Assembly (NCBI RefSeq): GCF_019038415.1
Contig: NZ_JAFKRG010000006.1
Coordinates: 1 to 64,000 of the forward strand
Length of the DNA stretch: 64,000 nt
Direction: 5' to 3'
Source of the DNA: Synechococcus sp. CCY 9618
GTDB taxonomy: Bacteria > Cyanobacteriota > Cyanobacteriia > PCC-6307 > Cyanobiaceae
In this document: positions 1-7,328 of the stretch, piece after piece
How the letters are laid out: every line of letters begins with the position of its first letter
Numbering within the stretch: the first letter of the stretch is position 1
The notes under the pieces: model-generated
Databases searched by the model: none
What the model saw: the letters and a program-made list of their open reading frames with translations, nothing else
Told to the model about the DNA's origin: nothing
Position numbers and translations under genes: made by a program

Positions 1-1
1 G

Positions 2-439
2 GGCCAGCGGGAGCTGAGCCAGGAACTGGGCCGCACCCCCACCTTGAGCGAGCTGGCGGTGGCGGTGGAGCTGCCGGAGGAGGATGTGAAGGACCTGCTG
101 TGCCGGGCGCGTCAGCCGGTGAGCCTGGAGACGAAGGTGGGGGATGGGGAGGATACGGAACTGCTGGATCTGCTGGCGGGGGACGAGCTGCTGCCTGGGG
201 ACCTGGTGGACGGGGAGTGCCTGAAGGGCGACCTGCGGGCGCTGCTGGAGCAGCTGCCGGACCTGCAGGGTCGGGTGCTGAAGATGCGCTACGGCATCGA
301 CGGCCAGGAGCCGATGAGCCTCACCGGCATCGCCCGCAGCCTTGGCATGAGCCGCGACAAGACCCGCAACCTGGAGCGCCGGGCCCTGGAGGGCATCCGG
401 CACCATTCCCGCTCTCTGGAGGCCTATCTGGTGGCCTGA
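2..439 (+). CDS. RNA polymerase sigma factor, sigma-70 family (3' part)
   Basis: The open frame enters from outside the window, so the N-terminal part (regions 1-2) is missing. The visible 145 residues cover regions 3 and 4: the opening GQRELSQELGRTPTLSELA is a region 3 motif, and the RYGIDGQEP segment followed by SLTGIARSLGMSRDKTRNLE is the region 4.2 helix-turn-helix that reads the -35 box. It would direct promoter recognition by core RNA polymerase. The sequence around region 4 is less canonical than the primary SigA, so a group-2 (non-essential, stress or light responsive) cyanobacterial sigma factor is my inference. The stop is followed 47 bases later by a hairpin shared with the convergent RRM gene. 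Confidence 0.88.
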   Translation, partial: GQRELSQELGRTPTLSELAVAVELPEEDVKDLLCRARQPVSLETKVGDGEDTELLDLLAGDELLPGDLVDGECLKGDLRALLEQLPDLQGRVLKMRYGIDGQEPMSLTGIARSLGMSRDKTRNLERRALEGIRHHSRSLEAYLVA

Positions 440-486
440 ACGGGTCCCTGCCGGACCTGGCTCACCCCTGGGAACCGCAAGAAAAA

Positions 487-506
487 GCCCCCGGGGGACC
501 GGGGGC
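487..506. terminator. bidirectional intrinsic terminator
   Basis: A perfect 8-bp stem (GCCCCCGG / CCGGGGGC) closes a GGGA loop. Five A residues lie immediately to its left, giving a U-tract directly after the hairpin for the leftward RRM gene. The right flank has only TTTT seven bases away, so termination of the rightward sigma gene should be weaker. It sits between convergent genes. Confidence 0.8.
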
Positions 507-558
507 GAAGAGTTTTGCAGGCCTGGGGACATGACCCTGACGGCATCCCCCGGGTCGA

Positions 559-837
559 TCAGTAGCGGGGCCGGCCGCCACCACCGCCACCACCGGTGCG
601 GGGCTGGGCCTTGTTGACCCTGATCATCCGTCCCATCCACTCGACGTCCTGCAGGTCGTCGATGGCCTTGGATTCATCGGCCTCGTTGGCCATTTCCACG
701 AAGGCGAAGCCCCGCTTGCGGCCGGTTTCCCGGTCGAGGGGCAGGCTGCAGTTGCGCAGAGCCCCGTACTGGGCGAACAGATGGTTGAGATCCTCAACCT
801 CCGCGTCGAAGGAGAGGTTTCCAACGTAAATCGTCAT
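559..837 (-). CDS. cyanobacterial RNA-binding protein, RRM type with Gly-rich tail
   Basis: This 92-residue protein is a single RNA recognition motif. RNP2 is IYVGNLSF at residues 3-10 and RNP1 is RKRGFAFVEM near residues 40-49, both with the aromatic residues that stack on RNA bases. A short tail of seven glycines ending in RPRY follows. Proteins of this family (Rbp) are cold- or stress-regulated RNA chaperones in cyanobacteria; that role is family knowledge. A longer paralogue lies at 46764-47162 and its leader carries a similar motif just before the ATG. The gene has a perfect terminator downstream and a long AT-rich leader containing repeats, which suggests post-transcriptional control. 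Confidence 0.93.
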   Translation of the reverse strand: MTIYVGNLSFDAEVEDLNHLFAQYGALRNCSLPLDRETGRKRGFAFVEMANEADESKAIDDLQDVEWMGRMIRVNKAQPRTGGGGGGGRPRY

Positions 838-856
838 GAACAGAGAAAAAAATTAT

Positions 857-866
857 GAACCGATTC
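857..866 (-). promoter_or_regulatory. conserved leader motif GAATCGGTTC upstream of RRM gene
   Basis: Read on the minus strand, GAATCGGTTC ends 19 bases before the ATG and is followed by an AT/T-rich stretch. The second RRM gene has GAATCCGTTC at nearly the same distance, followed again by a T-tract. One base differs. The pairing suggests a shared 5' UTR element, but function is inference. Confidence 0.35.
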
Positions 867-873
867 GTCGATA

Positions 874-943
874 GCCCTGCAGGAAGTTGTTGCTCGCCGT
901 AGAGACATCTTTGAATCAATTGAATCGTACAACCCTGCAGGGC
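874..943. repeat. inverted repeat and internal direct repeat in RRM leader
   Basis: GCCCTGCAGG at 874-883 is matched by its inverse complement CCTGCAGGGC at 934-943, and each arm contains the palindrome CCTGCAGG. Between them TTGAATC occurs twice (911-917 and 920-926, nine bases apart). The block lies 37-106 bases upstream of the RRM start codon, so it could be an operator pair or a leader structure. Confidence 0.5.
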
Positions 944-973
944 ATGAGCGAGGTGATCGCCCGGCACGGTGAC

Positions 974-1153
974 CTACTTGCGGATGCCGAGCAGCTGGGC
1001 GCCGTAGTGCTCGCTGAATTCGGCCTGGTGCTGCCAGGCGGAGAGCAGGGTCTTGGCGACCTTGCGGAGCTCCTCGATGTCGTTGCAGCTGTCGATCGCG
1101 CGGGAGTGCATGGCAATCGAGAATTGTCGGTTGAGGGAAAGGGAGGTCTGCAT
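974..1153 (-). CDS. small conserved-looking protein of unknown function, 59 aa
   Basis: I do not recognise a named family. The protein is short, helical and charged, with a central IEELRKVAKTLLSAWQHQAE stretch and the ending YGAQLLGIRK; the even composition and absence of Gly/Arg/Pro runs distinguish it from a shadow frame. The ATG at 1153 was chosen because the coding character ends there; the longer open frame upstream overlaps the next gene. A perfect 6-bp inverted repeat lies 12-27 bases upstream of the start. It is probably cytoplasmic. Neighbours (RRM protein, membrane protein) do not indicate a role. Confidence 0.6.
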   Translation of the reverse strand: MQTSLSLNRQFSIAMHSRAIDSCNDIEELRKVAKTLLSAWQHQAEFSEHYGAQLLGIRK

Positions 1154-1164
1154 GTCCGTCTTGC

Positions 1165-1180
1165 AATGTTTCAGAACATT
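1165..1180. promoter_or_regulatory. palindrome AATGTT-TCAG-AACATT upstream of 59-aa gene
   Basis: A perfect 6-bp inverted repeat with a 4-base spacer lies just before the start codon at 1153. It could be an operator or an RNA hairpin close to the ribosome site. Further upstream, GTACTGCGGTTC at 1201-1212 resembles the reported cyanobacterial LexA consensus, with one mismatch in the flank. Confidence 0.35.
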
Positions 1181-1260
1181 ACAATGGCTTGCTGGCCTAC
1201 GTACTGCGGTTCCCCGTACCAGCCGGATGCCTCCTGGTCTGGGGCCTTGGCGGACCGCCT

Positions 1261-1749
1261 TCAGAAGAACTGGTCGAAGTTGTCGAAGTCGACGGCACTG
1301 AACGTCCCGTCCTGGACCTGCCCCATCAGTCGCTCCAGCTGCACCCACAGGGCGCCACCGGTGAGCAGGGAGAGGATGAAGGCCGCCAGGATGGCTGCAC
1401 CGGCCGCGAAGCCGAACACCTGCAGGCTGCCGCCGATGAACAGGGTCACCCCGATCACGATGCCCGTGTAGGGGAGCATCGTCTCGAAATTGGTGATCGG
1501 CAGCAGGGCCAGCCGGTCCTGCTTCCAGCCCTCGAGCCGGTTCTGCACCATCTTCGCGAAGGTGAGCCCGCACAGGATGGCCATGGCCAGGCCGATGCCG
1601 GCCAGCAGGTAGGGCGGGTAGGTCAGGGGGGCGTACTCCAGCAGGATCTCCATGGCATCGAGATCGCCGAAGTCCCCGCTGGCCAGGTCCAGTCCCGCCT
1701 GCTGCAGGGTTACCGGAGCGGTGTCGAGGGCGGCCAGCAGCAGGGTCAC
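1261..1749 (-). CDS. predicted membrane protein of unknown function, 162 aa
   Basis: Not assigned to a named family. About three hydrophobic helices are visible: roughly residues 46-65 (PPYLLAGIGLAMAILCGL), 93-112 (YTGIVIGVTLFIGGSLQVFG) and 114-135. Between the first two is a charged segment with KMVQNRLEGWKQDR, and the tail is acidic and aromatic, ending DFDNFDQFF. The acidic, Phe-rich C-terminus is unusual for a membrane protein. The start at 1749 gives a short amphipathic N-terminus. It is oriented like the 59-residue gene, 107 bases upstream of it, and could share transcription. Confidence 0.65.
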   Translation of the reverse strand: MTLLLAALDTAPVTLQQAGLDLASGDFGDLDAMEILLEYAPLTYPPYLLAGIGLAMAILCGLTFAKMVQNRLEGWKQDRLALLPITNFETMLPYTGIVIGVTLFIGGSLQVFGFAAGAAILAAFILSLLTGGALWVQLERLMGQVQDGTFSAVDFDNFDQFF

Positions 1750-1786
1750 GGCAGGGGTTCCGGCAGGTGATCGGGCCCGACCCTAG

Positions 1787-2460
1787 GCGCTGATGCCGCT
1801 GCGGGGCCTCGACGGCGACACCCGCTCAGACCTGCGGGGCTGACTCCAGCAGGACGACCCCGCCCCCCATGAGGTGGTGGTGGCGCTGCAGAACGACGAC
1901 GATCCGCCCCTGCCAGCCCTTCGAAGCCTGCAGGCGGAGGGCCATCCCACCCCGTTGAAGCTGGTGTTCTGCGATCCCCTCGGGCTCTCCGCCCGCGTCA
2001 GGACCGCCACCGGACCGCCACTGGACCGCCTCCGAAGAGGCCTCCTGTCATCCGCTGCTGCTGGTGGATCCCGTGCCGACCTGCCACGAGGCCCTGGAGC
2101 CATGGGCGACCTGGCACAACTTCAGTGGCAACGCCTCCGCCATCACCCACGCCGCCCCGGTCTTCCAGGGCCGCACCAATCGCCCTCCATCGGCGGGTTG
2201 TGCTGCCTGGCGAACAGGCTGGTGGGCATCGCCATCGGCGTGCTGCCCGAGCCGGCCCCCATCCCCCATGCCAGGGACATCCCCGGCGGCCTCCGGTGGC
2301 AGTGGCCTCTCTTGGATGGTCACCATCCGGCGGGATGTTCCGGGGTTTGCTGCTGCTGGCGGATCGGATCTCAGCGGCGGCGATTGACCGGCAACAGGCG
2401 CATGACCCCGGTTTCCGGCGCTGGCTGGACCTGGACACGGCCGGGTCAACGAACTCCTGA
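1787..2460 (+). pseudogene. decayed glycosyltransferase, family 21 (ceramide glucosyltransferase/HpnI-like)
   Basis: No intact gene occupies 1750-2478. In frame from 1790 the sequence reads LMPLRGLDGDTRSDLRG, then a TGA at 1841, then LQQDDPAPHEVVVALQNDDD and HPTPLKLVFCDPLGLSARV. This matches the order I know from GT21 enzymes: a KPLKG/PLRG start, a QDYP-E-V acceptor strand, a DPADP-like strand and a G-N-x-KV loop. Beyond about 2020 coding-like stretches continue only in shifting frames up to about 2460. The internal stop, frame changes and missing start make it a remnant. Intact homologues add sugars to hopanoid or sphingolipid-like acceptors. The downstream limit is approximate. Confidence 0.45.
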
Positions 2461-2478
2461 GACCGGTGGGCGCGGCTC

Positions 2479-5382
2479 TCAGTCGAAGCGGCCGCGGAAC
2501 CGATGGACGATGGCGTTCAGGGCCAGCAGCAGCAGCCCCACGCCGATGAACACCAGTCCCCGCAGGCCCAGGTCCGCCTGGGCCATGTCGACGGCCAGCA
2601 GCCGTAGCAGGCAGCCCCCCAGGCCGATCAGGGCCAGGTGGCGGAACTGGCTCTCCCGCAGCCCCAACCCGAGCAGGTAGACGGCGATGGCTTCGCCCGT
2701 CCAGAGGAGCGTCAGCAGGGAGCGGTCGTAACCGCTGGCCAGCACGAAGGCCACCGCCACGAACAGGGGGTAGTAGAGCCAGCGGTTGCGTGCGGCGGCC
2801 ACCCGCTGGCCGATCCAGCCCAGGATCGGCAGGCCCCCCGGCCGGCCCAGCGTCTCCCGGTCGAGCCAGCGGTGGGAGGCCACGACGAAGGCCCCCTGCA
2901 GGGCGATCGCCAGGAGGCCGGCCGCCCGGGCTGTTCCCCCGTCGAGGGGAACAGGGGAGAGGTCCCCGCCCAGGCTCAGCACCAGCCGGGCCACCGCCAG
3001 CCAGTAGACGATCACCCCGTAGACCTGCAGCCGCACGGCGAAGCGCCGGCCCAGGGCCGGCGCCACCAGGGCCAGGGCCAGCAGGGTCCAGGCGACGGGC
3101 CTCCAGGGGGCGCTGATCTCGCCCACGATGATCACGCCCACACTGGCCAGGGTGGCCTCCAGGAAGCAGGGCTGGATCACCTGCCAGGTCCGCAGCCGTG
3201 CCAGCTCGGGGCTCGCCCGCAGGAACCAGCCCTGCAGGAAGACGGCGATCGCCAGCAGCTCGATCAACCACCGGCCCCGGATCTCCAGGGCACCGACCTG
3301 CACCAGCTCCAGGCTGGGACCGATCACCAGCAGGTAGGAGGCAAGGAAACCGACCAGATACACGAGGGTCAGGACAAGCCCCGCCTGGACACTGGCTCCG
3401 CGCAGTCGCCGGGTGGCGGCGAGGCTCCCCGAGCCCAGCAGCAGCCAGGCCGTTCCCGGCAGCAGCGGAGAGATCGGATCCAGCAGCAGCAGGGCCCCCA
3501 GGCCCGCATCGAGGCCCAGCAGGCCGAGGCCGAGGCGTTGCTGGCGGCTGCCGGCGGCGGCGATCATCAGCAGCAGGGCCAGACCGATCAGGGGCAGCAG
3601 CTGCGGCAGCAGCAGAGTGGCTGGCATGGGCTCCCTGGCCAGCAGCCGGAGCCAGGTGATGCCGTGGGCCGCTGCCACGGCGCCGCTGACGCCCAGCAGC
3701 AGACCCGGTGGCCGCCAACGTCGGGCCGCCAGCAGAAAGGCGCCCATCACCACCAGGCTGAGGCCGGAGCGCCATGGCTCCGGACCCACCAGGGCGGTCC
3801 CGACGAAGATCACGACGCCCGCCAGCCAGCCGAGCAGGGGTGGCTGGGGCAGGGGCACGCCATGACGCCGCAGCAGCACCTGCGCCCAGCTCAGCAGGGC
3901 GGCCCCGCTGGTCAGCACGGCGGCGGTCTGCAGGTCCCGGGTCGGATCCGTGCTCAGCAGGGCGGCCCCCAGGCCCGTCAGAGCCAGCAGCAGGCCGGCC
4001 AGGACACTGAGCCACCAGCCGATGCGCCGGATGGTGGGGGCCTGCTCCCGAACGCCGATGGCGAGGAACAGCAGGCATTCCGCCAGCAGAACGACCGCCA
4101 GCACGGGCCCGTCGGCGATCAGGGGCGCCAGGCTGATCAGGGAGGCCACCACCAGGGTCTGGCCCACCAGCCCATCGCCCAGGGCCAGCCAGCCCTCCCC
4201 CCGACGCCGGGCCCCCCGGGCCAGCAGCAGGGCCAGGGCGGCGGCCATCGCCAGGGCCGCCGCCCTGGACGCTGCCGTGCGGGGGTAGACGAGCAGGGCC
4301 AGGCCGAGACCGCCCCACTGGCTGATCAGCAGCGCCAGGGGCAGGCTCTTGAGCCGGGAGAGCGCCCCGCCCCGCCGGTGCAGGTCCAGCAGCCCGCGGC
4401 CGAACACCAGCACCGCGGCCAGGGCCGCGCCCCCCGCCAGAGCGGGAGAGGCGCCCAGCTCGGCGCCGTTGCGCAGGAACCAGATTCCCTGGAAGAGGGC
4501 ATAGACCCAGAGGACCACCAGCCGGTGCCGTTCCCAGCGATGAGCCGGAGGCAGGCCGTATCCCAGCAGGGCGATGGCGCTGGCGATGGCCAGGGCGGTG
4601 GCGCCCTGGGGACCGATCGCCAGGGGCACCAGGCTCACCGCCACATGCAGGGAGGCGATGGCGGGGGTGCGGGCGACCGCCGCCAGGGCCAGGTTGAGCC
4701 CCACCCCCACCGCCAGCAGGGTCAGCGCCGGGGTGGGAGCCTCGATCCACTGCAGCCCGAGACGGGGCAGTCCGCCGGCGGCGGCGCAGGCGAACAGCAC
4801 CAGGGCGCCGCCGCCGCTGCGCAGCCCGTCGGTGAGATCGCGCCAGCGCTCCTGCCGGCCCCAGAGCAGTGAAGGCAGGCCCAGGGTGGCCCCCACCAGC
4901 AGGGTCAGCAGGAACCGCTCGCGGGCCTCCAGCTGCAGCCCCGCGTTGATGATCATGAAGGTGGCACCGGCCACCACCACCAGCACGCCCAGCAGGCCGC
5001 TCCAGTTCTCCACCACCAGCCCCTCGATCCGCTTCCAGAGCAGGGCTTGGCGCACCTGCCGGGGGACAGGGGGCCGGGGCCGGGAGGGCAGGAGCCTCTG
5101 GGCCGGCTGGGCCGGCAGGGGCGCAGACCGCTCGGGCAGGGGAGGCGGCGGACTGGCCGGCGCCTCGGGCGGCGCAGCGGAGATCCTCGCTACCACGGGA
5201 GACGGGTCGCCCTGCAGCCGCTTTTCCAGGACCTCGCTCCAGAGCGAGAGGGCGAAGAACCGCTGGCTCAGGGAGGCCGCCTGGGCTTCGAGGCGCTTCA
5301 GGCGCTGCTCCATGGCTCGTATCTGCAGGACCCAGGCGGCCACCAGCAGGGGCAGAAGGATGAGCAGCAGGGCCCCGGTCAA
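2479..5382 (-). CDS. DUF2339 multi-pass membrane protein, 967 aa
   Basis: A very large hydrophobic protein with an N-terminal anchor (residues 1-20), a short coiled-coil (EQRLKRLEAQAASLSQRF), a Pro-rich linker (about 60-105), then roughly two dozen transmembrane helices to the C-terminus. The motif WSGLLGVLVVVAGATFMI at the start of the membrane region and the overall layout fit DUF2339 predicted membrane proteins. Function is unknown; family members are envelope proteins of similar length. It is followed by the decayed glycosyltransferase region and has no close partner. Nothing suggests truncation. Confidence 0.85.
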   Translation of the reverse strand: MTGALLLILLPLLVAAWVLQIRAMEQRLKRLEAQAASLSQRFFALSLWSEVLEKRLQGDPSPVVARISAAPPEAPASPPPPLPERSAPLPAQPAQRLLPSRPRPPVPRQVRQALLWKRIEGLVVENWSGLLGVLVVVAGATFMIINAGLQLEARERFLLTLLVGATLGLPSLLWGRQERWRDLTDGLRSGGGALVLFACAAAGGLPRLGLQWIEAPTPALTLLAVGVGLNLALAAVARTPAIASLHVAVSLVPLAIGPQGATALAIASAIALLGYGLPPAHRWERHRLVVLWVYALFQGIWFLRNGAELGASPALAGGAALAAVLVFGRGLLDLHRRGGALSRLKSLPLALLISQWGGLGLALLVYPRTAASRAAALAMAAALALLLARGARRRGEGWLALGDGLVGQTLVVASLISLAPLIADGPVLAVVLLAECLLFLAIGVREQAPTIRRIGWWLSVLAGLLLALTGLGAALLSTDPTRDLQTAAVLTSGAALLSWAQVLLRRHGVPLPQPPLLGWLAGVVIFVGTALVGPEPWRSGLSLVVMGAFLLAARRWRPPGLLLGVSGAVAAAHGITWLRLLAREPMPATLLLPQLLPLIGLALLLMIAAAGSRQQRLGLGLLGLDAGLGALLLLDPISPLLPGTAWLLLGSGSLAATRRLRGASVQAGLVLTLVYLVGFLASYLLVIGPSLELVQVGALEIRGRWLIELLAIAVFLQGWFLRASPELARLRTWQVIQPCFLEATLASVGVIIVGEISAPWRPVAWTLLALALVAPALGRRFAVRLQVYGVIVYWLAVARLVLSLGGDLSPVPLDGGTARAAGLLAIALQGAFVVASHRWLDRETLGRPGGLPILGWIGQRVAAARNRWLYYPLFVAVAFVLASGYDRSLLTLLWTGEAIAVYLLGLGLRESQFRHLALIGLGGCLLRLLAVDMAQADLGLRGLVFIGVGLLLLALNAIVHRFRGRFD

Positions 5383-5494
5383 GGCGTGGCAGGCGGTGGA
5401 AGCGTTACCTCCCTGTTAGTCGGCTTCCCCGGATCCGATCCTTCCTCGTCATCCTTTGTGGAGGAACCGGGTCCGAGGGATCCCGGGCAGGCGC

Positions 5495-7186
5495 TCAGGC
5501 CGCCAGGGGATTCAGCCGGGCCAGCAGGCCCCCGGCCAGCTTGCGGGCCGAGAAGGTGCGCCGCATCAGTCCCAGCAGGGCCTGCAGGTCGTCGGTGTGC
5601 AGCCGGTCGTGGCTCACCAGGGAGAGCAGCAGGCGCTGCCGCAGGCTGGTGCCCTCCTTGCCCAGGAGAAGCCGCAGACCATCGCGGGCCACCGGCAGCA
5701 GGTCGACGGAGGCGGCGCCGTTCTCCACCACCGCCAGCAGGTTCTCCAGCCGCTCCACCCGCAGCCGGCCGTCGCGGTCGAAGATCACCTCCAGCAGCTT
5801 CTCTCGCATCTCGGCGGTGTCCCCCGCCAGCAGCCGCCGCGCCACGTAGGGGTAGGCCACCCGGATGATGCGGAAATCCGGGTCGAGCCGCATCGCCAGC
5901 CCCTCCTGACTCACCACCGCCCGGATGATCAGGGCGAAGCGGGCCGGCACCCGGAAGGGATAGTCGTACATCAGCTCCGAAAAGCGATCGGTGATCGCCT
6001 TGAAGTTGAAGCTGCCCACGTTCTCGCCGAGGGCACCGCCCAGCACCTCCTCGAGGGCCGGGATGATCGGACCCAGGGGGGTCTGGGGATGCAGGAACCC
6101 CAGCACCACGAAGTCCCTGGCGAGGGCATCGAAGTCCCGGTTGATCAGGTGCACCACCGCCCCGGTGAGGGTGAGCCGGTCGGCATCGCTGAGGGAATCC
6201 ATCATGCCGAAATCGACATAGGCCACATGGCCCATGCCGTTCGTCCGCCCCGGCAGGGCAAACAGGTTGCCGGGGTGGGGATCGGCGTGGAAGTAGCCGA
6301 ACTCGAGCAGTTGCTGCAGCCCGGCGATCACCCCGGTGCGGATCAGGGCCGCCGGATCCAGGTGGTGCGCCTCCAGCTCCCGGCGGCTCTGCAGCTTGGT
6401 GCCGTTGATCCAGCTGGTGGTCAGCACCCGGCGGCTGCTGAGGGACCGCACCACGGTGGGCACGGTCACCTCGGGATGCTCCTCGAACAGATGGCCGAAG
6501 CGCTCGGCATTGTCGGCCTCGCGCCGGTAGTCGATCTCCTCGAAGAGGGTGAAACCGAACTCATCGATGATCGCCCCCAGCCCGAAGCCCAGATTGAGGG
6601 GCAGGAAGGGGGCCGCCAGCACCGCCAGGGAGCGGATGATCACCAGGTCGCGGCGCAGGATGAAGGGCAGCCCCGGCCGCTGCACCTTCACCGCCACCCA
6701 GTGGCCGTCGGCCAGGCGGGCCCGGTAGACCTGCCCAAGGCTTGCGGCCGCCATGGGGTAGTCGGGGAACTCCTCGTAGAGCGTGCCGGCGGGGGCTCCC
6801 AGTTCCTCCTCGATCATCGCCAGGGCGATGGCATGGGGGAAGGGGGGCAGGTCGTCCTGCAGCCTGGCCAGCTCCTCCAGCCAGTCGCGGCGCACCAGGT
6901 CGGGCCGGGTGGAGAGGGCCTGGCCCACCTTGATGAAGCAGGGGCCCAGGTCGCTCAGGGTGCCCAGGATGGCCCGGGCCAGCCGCTGCTGCACCCGTTG
7001 ATCGGTGCTGCTCGACTGCACCGCCAGCCGCAGGGCCAGCCCGGCCAGGCGCCAGACCACCACAATCAGGCGGGTCACCAGGATCCAGGGCCGCAGCAGC
7101 AGCCAGCGCAGATCGGCGTTGGGGTCGTAGCGGGGGGCCGGGGTCCCGTCGGGGCGCGGGAAGGTCGGTCCCAGGGTCGCGGGCAC
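5495..7186 (-). CDS. ABC1/AarF/UbiB-type atypical kinase
   Basis: The protein (563 aa from the GTG at 7186) contains the hallmarks of the ABC1 family: a KxGQ motif in PCFIKVGQALSTRPDL, the Ala-rich loop AAASLGQVYRA that replaces the glycine-rich loop, the lysine in VAVKVQRPG, the catalytic loop GYFHADPHPGNLF and the metal-binding DFGMMD. A hydrophobic stretch near the start (RPWILVTRLIVVVWRLAGLA) suggests membrane association. Cyanobacterial and plastid members act in quinone and prenyl-lipid homeostasis; the substrate here is unknown. The start is uncertain: an in-frame ATG at 7330 would add 48 residues containing a PTVGx repeat but would share its bases with the start of the divergent gene. 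Confidence 0.88.
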   Translation of the reverse strand: MPATLGPTFPRPDGTPAPRYDPNADLRWLLLRPWILVTRLIVVVWRLAGLALRLAVQSSSTDQRVQQRLARAILGTLSDLGPCFIKVGQALSTRPDLVRRDWLEELARLQDDLPPFPHAIALAMIEEELGAPAGTLYEEFPDYPMAAASLGQVYRARLADGHWVAVKVQRPGLPFILRRDLVIIRSLAVLAAPFLPLNLGFGLGAIIDEFGFTLFEEIDYRREADNAERFGHLFEEHPEVTVPTVVRSLSSRRVLTTSWINGTKLQSRRELEAHHLDPAALIRTGVIAGLQQLLEFGYFHADPHPGNLFALPGRTNGMGHVAYVDFGMMDSLSDADRLTLTGAVVHLINRDFDALARDFVVLGFLHPQTPLGPIIPALEEVLGGALGENVGSFNFKAITDRFSELMYDYPFRVPARFALIIRAVVSQEGLAMRLDPDFRIIRVAYPYVARRLLAGDTAEMREKLLEVIFDRDGRLRVERLENLLAVVENGAASVDLLPVARDGLRLLLGKEGTSLRQRLLLSLVSHDRLHTDDLQALLGLMRRTFSARKLAGGLLARLNPLAA

Positions 7187-7205
7187 GGGGATGGGGGCCG
7201 GGGCG

Positions 7206-7265
7206 CCGAGAGCGGGAGTGACGACAGTGGGTTGGCCGACAGTGGGACTGCCGACCGTGGGGGTG
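7206..7265. repeat. four tandem 15-bp repeats readable as PTVGx on both strands
   Basis: Units begin at 7206, 7221, 7236 and 7251, with core CCGACAGTGGG in the best copies. The period is five codons. On the minus strand they read PTVGS, PTVGQ, PTVVT, PALGA, and on the plus strand also PTVGL/TTVGW. The repeat lies between the divergent ABC1 kinase and PLP enzyme genes and could be coding in either or be untranslated. Confidence 0.55.
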
Positions 7266-7328
7266 AAGACCTCAGCCAGGGTCCTGCCGCAGGGGTGGTC
7301 AGACTCTAGGAACTGTGTTTCCCGCCCC

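Noticed and set aside
834-1573. Longer minus-strand frames upstream of the 59-aa gene and RRM gene
   Set aside because: Their extra residues are Arg/Pro-rich and overlap the 162-aa membrane protein gene in another frame.
2638-4872. Open frame of 744 codons on the plus strand opposite the DUF2339 gene
   Set aside because: Gln/Gly-rich composition, no start context, fully antisense to a well-supported membrane protein.
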